Positions 7,703-19,424 of a stretch of DNA of 64,000 nucleotides are shown in pieces. The stretch lies in assembly GCF_900116285.1 (NCBI RefSeq), contig NZ_FPAJ01000001.1, forward strand, positions 310,001-374,000, read 5' to 3'. The position numbers were made by a program, and so were the translations under genes. The number at the start of each line of letters is the position of its first letter. Positions within the stretch are counted from its first letter, which is position 1. Below the pieces are notes generated by a model. It was not told where the DNA came from, made no database searches, and saw only the letters and a program-made list of their open reading frames with translations. This DNA comes from Sulfitobacter marinus. Lineage in GTDB: Bacteria; Pseudomonadota; Alphaproteobacteria; Rhodobacterales; Rhodobacteraceae.

Positions 7703-9640
7703 ATGTCAGACACTTCCCCCCAAGCAGCACGGGATATTGATAGCGAACCCGGCGCGGAAATGACGCGTTTGGGCGGGTTGTTTTCCTGGACCAGCATCAC
7801 CTTTGTGGTCCTTTGCACCTGCGGTCTGGCCATGGGGCTGGCCTATGCGTTCGGGGTGCCCATTGGCGGTAAGCGTTTGATTGAAGGGCAATATTACTGG
7901 TTTTTTATCGGTATTTTTCTGGCTGCGGCATTCATCGCCTTGCCCGCGCGCAAAGGCCAACGCAGCGTGCCGATCTATGACGTGATCGCGGCGGTCATCG
8001 GTTTTGGCATATGCATGTGGTTTTCGACTCACGCTTGGGACATCGTACAAGCCGGATGGACGAACTACCCTGCGGGCGTCGTGATATGGCTGTTGATGTT
8101 AGAACTTGCCCGCAGATCGGGCGGCCTTCCGTTTTTGCTGGTTGTGTTCCTTCTGGGGCTTTACCCGCTGGTCGCCGACTTCTTTCCTGGGTTGCTTATG
8201 GGCATTCCCTATACATTTGAACGTATGATCGAGGCGCATGTTTTCCGCACCGAAGGGTTGATGGGGATCACGACCAAGATCGTCGCCGAGATCGTTCTTG
8301 GTTTCCTTGTGTTTGCTGGGGTTTTGATTGCGACGGGGGCAGGGCAGTTCTTTATCGATTTGGCCAATGCGGGTTTCGGGAAATATCGCGGCGGTCCTGC
8401 CAAAGTATCCATCGTTGCGAGCGCATTTTTTGGATCACTCTCAGGCTCGATCTTCTCGAACATTGCTGGCACCGGGTCGATCACCATTCCGACCATGAAA
8501 AAGGTCGGATACCCGCCGCATTATGCTGGCGCGATTGAGGCTTGCGCTTCAACCGGTGGGGTGGTGATGCCGCCCGTAATGGGCGCGATTGCATTCGTGA
8601 TGGCGATCACCATTGGCGTGGATTACGCGACCATCATGGTGGCCGCGATCCTGCCGTCTTTGCTGTTTTATTTCGGCTTGCTGTTGCAGGTTGACGCCTA
8701 TGCCGCGCGCAAAGGTTTGGTGGGCATGACCCAAGACAAGCTGCCATCGGCCCGCGAAGTCATGAAACGCGGCTGGCCGTTCCTGTCGGTCATGGTGTTT
8801 CTGGTCTGGGGGCTGCTGTACATGCGGTGGGAGTATTATGCGCCATGGTATGCCAGTGCGCTGATGATCGCCCTCAGCTTTCTACAGCGCTCCACGATGA
8901 TGACGCCGACGCGCCTATTTGCGACGCTTCGTCAGGTGGGCGTGCTGGTCACACAGACCGCCGCGATCATCTTGCCGATTGCCTTTGTCGTCAGTGCGCT
9001 GACCATCACCGGTGTGACCGGCTCCATGACTTCGGGTCTTGTCGCTTTGGGTGGGGATAACGTTTATCTGATCATCGCGCTTGGGGTGCTGGCCTGTTTC
9101 ATCATGGGCATGGCGGGTCTGGCGATCGTTGCCTATATTTTCCTCGCGGTGACATTGGCCCCGGCGATCGTTGAAATCGGTGGGTTGAACGTCGTCGCGG
9201 TGCATTTCTTTATCGTCTACTACGCAATGCTATCGGTGATTACGCCACCCGTGGGCGCGGCTGCGTTTCTTGCGGCGACAATCGCGGGGGCGAAACCGAT
9301 GCAAACCTCCTTTACGGCGATGCGCCTTGGGGTGGTGATCTATTTCGTGCCGTTGTTCTTTTTGTTCCAACCGGCGCTGGTGCTGCAAGGCGACCTGACC
9401 CCGCTGATTTATGTTTTGCCGTCGATCATCATCGGGATTATGCTGCTGTCTGGCGGTCTTGAGGGGTATCTGCTGGGCTTCGGACTGGTGAGGCCCTGGA
9501 TGCGCTTGCCGCTTGCTGTCGCGGGCTTTGCGTTCAGCTTTCCGGGTTTGATGACGACCCTGATTGGCGGGCTGGCATCGGCAGTGATGGTTGCCCTGAT
9601 CTGGTGGGACAATAAAAACACCGCGCAGGTGGCCGCATAG
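7703..9640 (+). CDS. TRAP transporter fused 4TM/12TM permease
   Basis: A 645-residue inner-membrane protein combining the small and large TRAP subunits, as is usual for TAXI systems. Four membrane segments lie in the first ~180 residues; the DctM-like part follows, with the signature SGSIFSNIAGTGSITIPTMKKVGYPP and GVVMPPVMGAIAFVMA. The second repeat ends with VITPPVGAAAFLAATIAGA. The ATG at 7703 is chosen because the residues encoded upstream of it lack family similarity and overlap the leader. It partners with the TAXI protein at 6424-7614. Confidence 0.88.
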   Translation: MSDTSPQAARDIDSEPGAEMTRLGGLFSWTSITFVVLCTCGLAMGLAYAFGVPIGGKRLIEGQYYWFFIGIFLAAAFIALPARKGQRSVPIYDVIAAVIGFGICMWFSTHAWDIVQAGWTNYPAGVVIWLLMLELARRSGGLPFLLVVFLLGLYPLVADFFPGLLMGIPYTFERMIEAHVFRTEGLMGITTKIVAEIVLGFLVFAGVLIATGAGQFFIDLANAGFGKYRGGPAKVSIVASAFFGSLSGSIFSNIAGTGSITIPTMKKVGYPPHYAGAIEACASTGGVVMPPVMGAIAFVMAITIGVDYATIMVAAILPSLLFYFGLLLQVDAYAARKGLVGMTQDKLPSAREVMKRGWPFLSVMVFLVWGLLYMRWEYYAPWYASALMIALSFLQRSTMMTPTRLFATLRQVGVLVTQTAAIILPIAFVVSALTITGVTGSMTSGLVALGGDNVYLIIALGVLACFIMGMAGLAIVAYIFLAVTLAPAIVEIGGLNVVAVHFFIVYYAMLSVITPPVGAAAFLAATIAGAKPMQTSFTAMRLGVVIYFVPLFFLFQPALVLQGDLTPLIYVLPSIIIGIMLLSGGLEGYLLGFGLVRPWMRLPLAVAGFAFSFPGLMTTLIGGLASAVMVALIWWDNKNTAQVAA

Positions 9641-9697
9641 ATTTGAATGGGTGCGCCCCAGCTTGCGCGCCCCAACACTGTAAACAAGGAAACACAT

Positions 9698-10015
9698 ATG
9701 TCACTCGTTCACGTAGTCGCCGTTATCACCACCAAACCGGGCCAGCGTGCCGCCGTTTTGAAGCTGTTCAATGCCAATGTTCCGGCGGTGTTGGCCGAAG
9801 ACGGTTGTATCGCCTATGAGGCAACAATCGACACCGAAAACGCGGGCCCGATGCAAAGCGCCTTTGGCGAAGATACGTTCGTGGTGGTCGAAAAATGGGC
9901 CAGCATGGACGCGCTAGGCGCACATGCCAGATCGGCCCATATGAAGGAATACGGTGCCAAGACCAAAGACATGTTGGCAGATCGCAAAATTCACATTCTG
10001 TCGCCTGCGGCCTGA
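9698..10015 (+). CDS. Antibiotic biosynthesis monooxygenase (ABM) domain protein
   Basis: A 105-residue ferredoxin-like alpha/beta barrel protein: MSLVHVVAVITTKPGQRAAV opens the domain, and FVVVEKWASMDALGAHARSAHM is the typical second half with a conserved Trp and His. AAGGA lies 7 bases before the ATG. ABM proteins include cofactor-free quinol monooxygenases and dimeric scavenging enzymes. It follows the TAXI-TRAP permease by 57 bases and is probably co-transcribed, so it may act on the imported compound. It ends at the terminator at 10033. Confidence 0.8.
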   Translation: MSLVHVVAVITTKPGQRAAVLKLFNANVPAVLAEDGCIAYEATIDTENAGPMQSAFGEDTFVVVEKWASMDALGAHARSAHMKEYGAKTKDMLADRKIHILSPAA

Positions 10016-10032
10016 TCAAAAGGTCCTAGGTT

Positions 10033-10070
10033 AACGCCGCCCCGAATGTTTGGGACGGCGTTGTTTGTTT
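10033..10070. terminator. Rho-independent terminator between convergent genes
   Basis: AACGCCGCCCC (10033-10043) pairs with GGGACGGCGTT (10052-10062) with one mismatch, followed on the plus strand by TTGTTTGTTT. It closes the ABM gene and may also serve nrdF, which converges from the other side. Confidence 0.75.
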
Positions 10071-10078
10071 GATGGGGA

Positions 10079-13169
<3,091 letters not shown>

Positions 13170-13188
<19 letters not shown>

Positions 13189-13586
13189 TGTGTTCTCCAA
13201 AATTTGTCCAGCCCGTCGCGAATGCTGGCGATGTCTAGGTCCGTGCCCGCCAGCTCAAACCGGGTGAGCACGGGCACGTTGCATTTCTTGGCGATCACAT
13301 CGCCGGCCAGCGCGAAGGTCGCACCAAAGTTGCGGTTTCCCGCGCCAATCACTCCGCGCAGCAGCGCGCGATGTGACGGCTCATTCAAAAAGCGGATCAC
13401 CTGTTTGGGGACCGCGCCACGCCCCGCGCCATCGGCGAATGTCGGGCAGACCAACGCAAAGGGGCGGGCAGGGGCTGGCATCGGATCAGACGGGCGAATG
13501 GGAATGCGCATGGCATCAATCCCGAGGGCGGCAACCAGCCGCGCGGTATTGCCCGTAGCCGACGAATAATAGACCAGCCCGCTCAC
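13170..13586 (-). CDS. nrdI: Flavodoxin-like NrdI
   Basis: A 138-residue flavodoxin-like protein. The N-terminus [16 protein letters not shown] is the FMN phosphate-binding loop, and [11 protein letters not shown] is the characteristic NrdI loop near the flavin. NrdI supplies the oxidant that assembles the Mn(III)2-tyrosyl radical in NrdF, so its presence supports a manganese-loaded enzyme that works under iron limitation. It sits between nrdH and nrdE with a gap of 6 bases from nrdH. Confidence 0.94.
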
Positions 13587-13592
13587 AGCGCC

Positions 13593-13814
13593 TTAGGCCA
13601 GTTGACCGATCATATCGGGCCGGAAACCTGCCCAATGCGCGTCACCCGCCACCACTACGGGCACCTGACGGTAGCCCATTTCGGTCACGCTTTGCATGGC
13701 TTCGGCATCTTGTGTCAGGTCGATCACACGGTATTCCAAGCCGCGCAGATCCAGTGCGCGGGTGGTGGCAGTGCATTGCACGCAAGCGGGTTTCGAATAA
13801 ACTATGATGGTCAT
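13593..13814 (-). CDS. nrdH: Glutaredoxin-like NrdH
   Basis: A 73-residue thioredoxin-fold electron donor for NrdE. The redox motif is CVQC in YSKPACVQCTATTRAL, the ending VVVAGDAHWAGFRPDMI holds the WxGFRPD signature that distinguishes NrdH from glutathione-dependent glutaredoxins. The ATG at 13814 is chosen because AGGG lies 8 bases upstream; the in-frame ATG at 13820 would sit almost on top of it. It is the first gene after the riboswitch leader. Confidence 0.93.
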   Translation of the reverse strand: MTIIVYSKPACVQCTATTRALDLRGLEYRVIDLTQDAEAMQSVTEMGYRQVPVVVAGDAHWAGFRPDMIGQLA

Positions 13815-13924
13815 GCCCATATCCCTATCTGTTTTGGTGCAAAGGGTCGGAGGCGCGCAGGGCATGGCCAACACGGCCACAACCTAAAACACGTCCTAAA
13901 GCCCTCCGCTCGCGGTGGTCGTAT

Positions 13925-14100
13925 CATGCTTGGGCAGGTCTCCTGGCTCGCGGCTCGGATGTGGGGCCTCCTTCCCGATGCGTTTGCATCAGTGGGTCAT
14001 AGGCCAACACTTGCCGCTTACAGTTGCGGGGGCAGCACCGGTATCGCACCGGTTTCCCTCTTAGCCTGCGACTCGCACCGCAGGAACCAAAGCAACTACA
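13925..14100 (-). promoter_or_regulatory. Cobalamin (B12) riboswitch upstream of nrdHIEF
   Basis: Read on the minus strand, the leader shows the class I cobalamin riboswitch core in order: GGGAAACCGGTG (about 14063-14052), the paired GATACCGGTGCTG, the B12 box CCCCGCAACTGTAAGCGG (about 14031-14014), CCCACTGATG (about 13998-13989), GGGAAGGAGGC, and GAGCCAGGAGACCTGCC (13949-13933). About 110 bases separate it from the nrdH start. Known cobalamin riboswitches turn expression off when B12 is present, so this predicts that nrdHIEF is made mainly when B12 is scarce, with a B12-dependent class II enzyme elsewhere in the genome. Confidence 0.93.
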
Positions 14101-14136
14101 TATTGAGGTGGAATGCCAGTTGGTGTCAATATGTTG
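14096..14136 (-). promoter_or_regulatory. Two NrdR-like boxes upstream of the riboswitch
   Basis: CTACATATTG (14096-14105) and CAATATGTTG (14127-14136) each match nine of ten core positions of the NrdR consensus CWATATATWG. Their spacing is 31 bases, three helical turns, as expected for cooperative NrdR binding. The outer flanks of the 16-base consensus are weaker. They would overlap the promoter of the riboswitch-nrdHIEF transcript. Confidence 0.65.
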
Positions 14137-14224
14137 TTGTTGGGGTCGGGTGAATTTTTCTGTGATCAAACTGCAGGGGCGTGAAAATCACACTGGATAT
14201 CGATGCGGTTCACCTCGATATGCC

Positions 14225-16039
14225 TCACTCTTCGGGCGGGCGCAAGGCGATGATGCGCAAGCCGGGCGCTCCTTTGAAGTCTTCGTTCTTGCGGATAAAA
14301 CGGATGGTCCCGTTTGCCGTAATGCGTGCCAGTAATTTGCCATCCGGTGTCTCGCTACGCCAATCGTCGAGCGTAAATTCCTCGGTCAATTTGGTGATGC
14401 GGAAGGTCCAGCCAGCGGCCACCAACTCTTCGAGTTCGGCATGGGTCGCCCCTAGGCCCAGCGGGCGGCCACCCAAGGTGCGGGGCAATTGGTGGCGGCT
14501 GCTGTCGGCGCGTTCGCGCATCACTTGAAACACGTTTTCCCGCCCGAATTCCGGGGCGAGGTCGGTGGTCACGAGCGTGTTGTAGGCATCATTGTCCGTG
14601 GCGGCGATCAAGGTTGCATAGCTGACCAGTTCGACCCGCTGTTCGGCGGCCTCAGACAGAATATCACCCGAGAATGTTTCGATTCCTGCGGCGCGGGCTT
14701 TGCGCAGCCGGACAAAGTTCGGATCGGTCATTAAAACCGGCACCTCGGCCTTGCGCAAAACCTCGGCCAGGGCCGTTGTCCAATCTGCACCGCCAATAAT
14801 GACGACGCCGGGCACATCGGCACCGGCCAGCCCCAGCAGTCGTGCAAAAGGCGCGAGGGTAAAGCCGTTGACCACGACCGTTACCGCCACAAGAGCAAAG
14901 GCCAGCGGCGCGATCAATGCGGCGTCTTCAAAGCCAAGGCTGAGCAGCCGTTCCCCAAACAGGCCCGCCACAGCTACCAGAACCACGCCGCGCGGTCCGG
15001 TCAGCGCGACCAGCAGCTTTTCACGAAACGGGATGCCCGACCCGATAAGGGAGATGAATACCGTCAGGGGGCGCGCCACCAGCACGACCACCGCCACAAA
15101 CGCCGCCGCCCGCCAATCCAGATTGCCAAGCGCCTCCACATCCAGCCCCGCCGCCAACAGAATGAACACGCCCGACACCAAAAGGACCGTCGCGTGTTCC
15201 TTAAAGCGGCGTAGTTCTTCGTAGCTGGGCAGTTTGGAGTTCGCGATCACAATGCCCATGATCGTTACGGCCAGCAGCCCGCTTTCGTGCAGCACCGCGT
15301 CAGATGCGGCGAACACCCCCAGCAAAAGCGCGAAAAGCACCGGGACTTTCATGTATTCCGGTACCCAGCCGCGCTTGAACCCGCGCGACAGGCCGACGCC
15401 AGCTGCCACCCCGGCAGCGGTTGCCACGACCGCCCCAACCAACAGTTCCATCATCGCCTCTGATGCAGTGGTGGCCGTATTCAGTGCCAGCACCACCTCG
15501 AACGCGAGGACGGCGGCCAAGGCCCCGATGGGATCGTTAATGATGGCTTCCCATTGCAGCAGGGTCGCAGGGCGGCGCGACAGCCGCGCGGTGCGCAGAA
15601 GCGGCGCGATGACCGTGGGGCCGGTGACGATCATAATACCGCCAAACACGGCCGAACTGGACCAGCTAAGCCCCGCCACATAATGCAGTGACAGCGCCGC
15701 CATCAGCCACCCCAAGGGCGCGCCGATGTAGACCAGCCGCCTGACCCCGCCAACGGCGTCTTGCAGCGTGTGAAAGTTCAGCGACAGACCGCCCTCAAAC
15801 AGGATAATCGCCACAGCGATAGATATCATCGGGGCCATCAAAGGCCCGATATCGCGGGCGGGATCAAAGATACCGAACACGGGGCCGATCAGAATACCGG
15901 CCACCAGCATCAACACGATTGCAGGCATCCGAAGACGCCACGCGATCCATTGCGATCCAACGCCAATGGCACCGACCAATGCGATTGCCGTTACGGGGTT
16001 CAGCGCGCCAAGCGTTTCTGTTGTCACAATGTGATCCAT
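14225..16039 (-). CDS. Cation:proton antiporter with C-terminal TrkA-N domain
   Basis: A 604-residue inner-membrane antiporter of the CPA superfamily. About twelve membrane segments occupy residues 15-400; the central WEAIINDPIGALAAV contains the ND pair typical of electroneutral NhaP-like exchangers, and IILFEGGLSLNF fits the family. From about residue 410, VVIIGGADWTTALAEVL begins a cytosolic nucleotide-binding TrkA-N (RCK) domain that probably gates transport by NAD(H). It exchanges Na+ or K+ for H+ in pH and salt homeostasis. No strong ribosome-binding site precedes the ATG at 16039. It is not part of the nrd operon. Confidence 0.85.
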   Translation of the reverse strand: MDHIVTTETLGALNPVTAIALVGAIGVGSQWIAWRLRMPAIVLMLVAGILIGPVFGIFDPARDIGPLMAPMISIAVAIILFEGGLSLNFHTLQDAVGGVRRLVYIGAPLGWLMAALSLHYVAGLSWSSSAVFGGIMIVTGPTVIAPLLRTARLSRRPATLLQWEAIINDPIGALAAVLAFEVVLALNTATTASEAMMELLVGAVVATAAGVAAGVGLSRGFKRGWVPEYMKVPVLFALLLGVFAASDAVLHESGLLAVTIMGIVIANSKLPSYEELRRFKEHATVLLVSGVFILLAAGLDVEALGNLDWRAAAFVAVVVLVARPLTVFISLIGSGIPFREKLLVALTGPRGVVLVAVAGLFGERLLSLGFEDAALIAPLAFALVAVTVVVNGFTLAPFARLLGLAGADVPGVVIIGGADWTTALAEVLRKAEVPVLMTDPNFVRLRKARAAGIETFSGDILSEAAEQRVELVSYATLIAATDNDAYNTLVTTDLAPEFGRENVFQVMRERADSSRHQLPRTLGGRPLGLGATHAELEELVAAGWTFRITKLTEEFTLDDWRSETPDGKLLARITANGTIRFIRKNEDFKGAPGLRIIALRPPEE

Positions 16040-16114
16040 CTATTGTTGTTGTTTTGAAATAGCATGTGACAGGCCCGAGGCAATAAATATTCCGGTTGTC
16101 ACAGGTCTAGGGTC

Positions 16115-16154
16115 AAACACAAAAACGCGGACACCGTTGGGTGCCCGCGCGTTT
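16115..16154 (-). terminator. Terminator after the NAD(P)-binding protein
   Basis: On the minus strand AAACGCGCGGGCACC loops back on GGTGTCCGCGTTT (imperfect stem over 16123-16154) and is followed by TTTTGTGTTTG. It lies 28 bases beyond the stop at 16182. Confidence 0.65.
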
Positions 16155-16181
16155 GTAACTGGGGGATGGATAATCAGCGGA

Positions 16182-16784
16182 TCAGGTTGATTGCATATTC
16201 AGCGCCATCCCGTCGTATTGTCCGCTGATTGCGGCATCGGTCAAAACATCTGCCACATCGCGGCGCGACGCCTCGGCTGATGTGTCCACGCCGTCGCCCA
16301 GGATCACATTATCGCTGCGTGGATCATCTGTCAGCGCGACCGGGCGCAGAATAGCATAGGTCAGGCCCGATGCTTTCAGGTGTTCATCAGCGGCGTGCTT
16401 GGCCTTGAGGTAATGGGCCAGATCGCCTGAGGGGTTTTCCTGATCCGCACCGACAGAGCTAAGCATGACAAAGCGTTTCACGCCCGCCGCTGCGGCCAGA
16501 TCGGTGAGACGTTTCGCGCCATCGCGGTCCACCTTGTCGGTCATCTCGACATCCGTATCGCCGCCCGATCCGGCGGCAAATACCACGACATCCATGCCTT
16601 GGCAGACATCACCCGACAAATCGGTCAGGTCGCCGTGGCGCAAATGCGTGCCCTCGGGCAGATCGCTGGTGTCAGAGCTTTCGCGCACCAATGCGGTTGC
16701 CTCATGCCCTTGATCAATAAGATTTTTCACCACATGCGACCCGGTTTTGCCTGTGGCACCTGCGACTATAATATTCATGCTCAT
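16182..16784 (-). CDS. NAD(P)H-binding atypical SDR protein
   Basis: A 200-residue Rossmann protein of the NAD(P)-binding/NmrA-like atypical SDR group. The N-terminus MNIIVAGATGKTGSHVV holds the GATGxTG nucleotide motif, and FVMLSSVGADQENP and YAILRPVALTD are typical of YwnB/BVR-B-like proteins. AAGGAG lies 7 bases before the ATG at 16784. Such proteins are thought to sense or reduce small quinone or flavin substrates; the true substrate is not evident. It has its own terminator and an independent start. Confidence 0.8.
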   Translation of the reverse strand: MSMNIIVAGATGKTGSHVVKNLIDQGHEATALVRESSDTSDLPEGTHLRHGDLTDLSGDVCQGMDVVVFAAGSGGDTDVEMTDKVDRDGAKRLTDLAAAAGVKRFVMLSSVGADQENPSGDLAHYLKAKHAADEHLKASGLTYAILRPVALTDDPRSDNVILGDGVDTSAEASRRDVADVLTDAAISGQYDGMALNMQST

Positions 16785-16839
16785 TTTTGTACTCCTTCAA
16801 CGTGTTACTGTGTTTGATTGTGGTGTGCTACCCGTTTGA

Positions 16840-18216
16840 TCAGGGCAGAAAGATCGCTTTGACGTTCACGAATTCCTTCATGCCAAAGCCGCCATGCTCG
16901 CGCCCATAGCCGGAATCCTTGACCCCGCCGAAAGGCATGTTGGGGTCAGCCGCGCCAAAGGAATTGATGCGCACCATCCCCGTATCAAAATGATCGCGGG
17001 CCAGTTTCAACGCGCGATCCTCGTCGCGTGAGAAGATACCTCCGCCAAGGCCGTAGCGGCTGTCGTTGGCGATGCGCATGGCGTCGGCATCATCCTTGGC
17101 GCGGATGACGGCGGCCACGGGGCCAAAGATTTCGTCGTCATAGGCAGGCATGCCGGGCGTGACATCTGCCAACACGGTCGCGGGGTAATAAGCCCCTTTG
17201 CGGTCGGGTGCCTCACCACCGCACAGCACCTTGGCCCCCTTGGCGACGCTTTTGTCCACTTGACCTTTCACCGTATCAAATTGGTCTTGGCTGGATAGCG
17301 GGCCGAGTTGGCTGGCCTCATCCGTCGGGTCGCCCATGGTGATGTTGGCCATCTTTTTGGAGAAGGCTTCGACGAAAGCGTCATAGACCTTGTCCGTCAC
17401 GATGAACCGTTTGGCCGAAACGCAGGTTTCGCCATTGTTATAAAGCCGCCCCATGACGGAATATTTGACCGCCACGTCAATGTCCGCGTCCTCAAGCACC
17501 AGATAGGCGTCGTTAGACCCCAGCTCGAGGACGGTCTTTTTCAGCGCTTTGGCAGCGACCGACCCGATGTGGCGACCCGCGCCATCGCTGCCTGTCATGG
17601 TCACGCCGCGTACTTTGGGGTGTTCGATCAGTTTGTCGCTCGTGTCGTGGTCGATCAGGATCACTTGGAACAGATCTTCCGGCAGGCCGGCCTCTATGCA
17701 GAGCTCGCGCAGGCGCAGGCCCGAACCGGTGCAAATGCTGGCGTGTTTCAACACACAACCGTTGCCGGCCATCAGGTTAGCCGCCAAGACGCGGACGGGT
17801 TGATAGAGCGGAAAGTTCCACGGCTGGATCGAATAGATCACGCCGATGGGTTGATAGGTGACGACGCCGCGCTTGTCCTCTGCGCCATGGGTGCGCTCTT
17901 CATCGGCAAGGGCATCGGGGCCGTGTTTGGCGGTATACTCAAAAATAGCCGCGCAGATTTCCACTTCGCGGTGACCATCTTTGAGAAGCTTACCGGTTTC
18001 TTTGGTCATAAGGGCCGCAAGCTCATCCGCGTTGTCGCGCAGCTTGGCGGCGATCTTGGTCAGATAAGGGGCTCGCTCGTCGTGCGACAGCTCGCGCCAT
18101 TCCAGAAATGCGTCATGGCAGGCCTCTAGCCGTGCCGTGGCTTCGTCCTCTGACATCATGTCATAGGATTGGATTTCTTCTTCGGTGGCGGGGTTTATCG
18201 TGGTGATCTTGGACAT
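16840..18216 (-). CDS. NAD(P)-dependent succinate-semialdehyde dehydrogenase-type ALDH
   Basis: A 458-residue aldehyde dehydrogenase, the length of the Sad/YneI group. The cofactor segment is QPWNFPLYQPVRVLA, the general base lies in VLELGSNDAYLV, and the catalytic cysteine is in NNGETCVSAKRF. The C-terminal PFGGVKDSGYGREHGGFGMKEF is a family signature. The most likely reaction is oxidation of succinate semialdehyde or a similar short semialdehyde, though other aldehydes cannot be excluded. The upstream leader (18217-18377) is AT-rich near 18330, where a promoter may lie. Confidence 0.88.
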   Translation of the reverse strand: MSKITTINPATEEEIQSYDMMSEDEATARLEACHDAFLEWRELSHDERAPYLTKIAAKLRDNADELAALMTKETGKLLKDGHREVEICAAIFEYTAKHGPDALADEERTHGAEDKRGVVTYQPIGVIYSIQPWNFPLYQPVRVLAANLMAGNGCVLKHASICTGSGLRLRELCIEAGLPEDLFQVILIDHDTSDKLIEHPKVRGVTMTGSDGAGRHIGSVAAKALKKTVLELGSNDAYLVLEDADIDVAVKYSVMGRLYNNGETCVSAKRFIVTDKVYDAFVEAFSKKMANITMGDPTDEASQLGPLSSQDQFDTVKGQVDKSVAKGAKVLCGGEAPDRKGAYYPATVLADVTPGMPAYDDEIFGPVAAVIRAKDDADAMRIANDSRYGLGGGIFSRDEDRALKLARDHFDTGMVRINSFGAADPNMPFGGVKDSGYGREHGGFGMKEFVNVKAIFLP

Positions 18217-18377
18217 GCTCGCTCCTTTTGGAATTCAAAGAGGCAACACGGGCATTGGGGAAAGGTTCCTGCCTGCGGTTTGGGCAGATGGAAAGCTATG
18301 GTAGGGTTTGCTTTCTGTGAGATTGAGTTAAGATATTGATAATATTTAATTATATACTGCGCTGAACCTTGCGATAC

Positions 18378-19412
18378 CTACCGCCGTTTCCCACGGGTTT
18401 GTGAAGACGCTGTCGTATTGTCGCGGTTCTCGTCTTGTAACTTGCGCCAGCGGTCTAGCCTGGTCGGGTCCAAATCCCCGTCCGTAACTGCCGCTTGCAC
18501 GGCGCATCCGGGTTCATGCGAGTGGGTGCAATCGCGGAACCGGCAGTTAGGCGCCAGCTCGGTAATCTCGGCAAAGAGGACATCCAGACCCACTGACACA
18601 TCGGCGACATGTAGCGTGCGCATCCCCGGCGTATCAATCAGCCAGCCGCCGCCCTTGATCGCGTGCAGGGATCGTGAGGTGGTCGTATGCCGCCCCTTTG
18701 CGTCATCCTCGCGAATGCCGCCGGTCAGTTGTGCGTCCTCCGCGTCCTTACCAGCAAGGGTGTTCAGCAAAGTCGATTTTCCCACGCCGGACGACCCCAC
18801 CAAAGCAACCGTTTGGCCATCGCCGCACCATGGTGCCAATACCGTGGCGGCGTCGGGCGTCTTGGCGTTGACAGTGACCACATCAAGGCCGCGTTGCAGC
18901 GCGAGGGCCTGATCCTTGTACTGCGTCGCATCGTTAATCTTGTCAGCTTTGGTCAGCACGATCACCGGTTCGGTACCCGCCTCGTTGGCAAGGGCCAGAT
19001 AGCGTTCCAGACGTGCGGGATTGAAATCATCGTTGCACGAGGTCACGATAAATAGGGTATCGACATTCGCCGCGATTAACTGCGGGACGCGCCCGCCCTT
19101 GGCCTGCCGGTTGAGCAGCGACCGCCGATCCAACCTGCGCACCAACATGGGGACATCCGGTTCCAGCAGCACCCAGTCACCGACTGCAAAATCAGTGGTG
19201 TTGGTCTTGGGCGGCAGCAGCAGCCTGACGGGCCCGGCAAGCGTTTCCGCCGACATGCGCGACCGGTGCACGGTGGCAATGCGGGCAGGGCGCAGGGCGG
19301 CGTCGGCGTCCTCCAGCTGATCTTGGAAAAAGCCAGACCAACCAAGATCGGCCAGTGTGCGTTCGGAATTTGGTTCAGTATTCACGGCTATGGGAGTAGC
19401 GCGCTGGCGCAA
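18378..19412 (-). CDS. rsgA: Ribosome small subunit-dependent GTPase A
   Basis: A 344-residue circularly permuted GTPase. An OB-fold region (~30-120) comes first, then motifs in permuted order: G4 LTKAD, G1 GSSGVGKST, G3 IDTPGMR. The C-terminal zinc site is CRFRDCTHSHEPGC. RsgA helps mature the 30S ribosomal subunit. The C-terminal tail is short and basic (TRGKRR). The start at 19412 is the first ATG; an internal GTG ten codons in lacks a ribosome-binding site. The gene lies 12 bases downstream of the GST gene and may be co-transcribed with it. Confidence 0.93.
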   Translation of the reverse strand: MRQRATPIAVNTEPNSERTLADLGWSGFFQDQLEDADAALRPARIATVHRSRMSAETLAGPVRLLLPPKTNTTDFAVGDWVLLEPDVPMLVRRLDRRSLLNRQAKGGRVPQLIAANVDTLFIVTSCNDDFNPARLERYLALANEAGTEPVIVLTKADKINDATQYKDQALALQRGLDVVTVNAKTPDAATVLAPWCGDGQTVALVGSSGVGKSTLLNTLAGKDAEDAQLTGGIREDDAKGRHTTTSRSLHAIKGGGWLIDTPGMRTLHVADVSVGLDVLFAEITELAPNCRFRDCTHSHEPGCAVQAAVTDGDLDPTRLDRWRKLQDENRDNTTASSQTRGKRR

Positions 19413-19424
19413 TGTTGCAAAGGG

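Noticed and set aside
13602..14153. 183-codon plus-strand frame over the nrdH leader
   Set aside because: It runs antisense through nrdH and the cobalamin riboswitch, so it is a by-product of those sequences.
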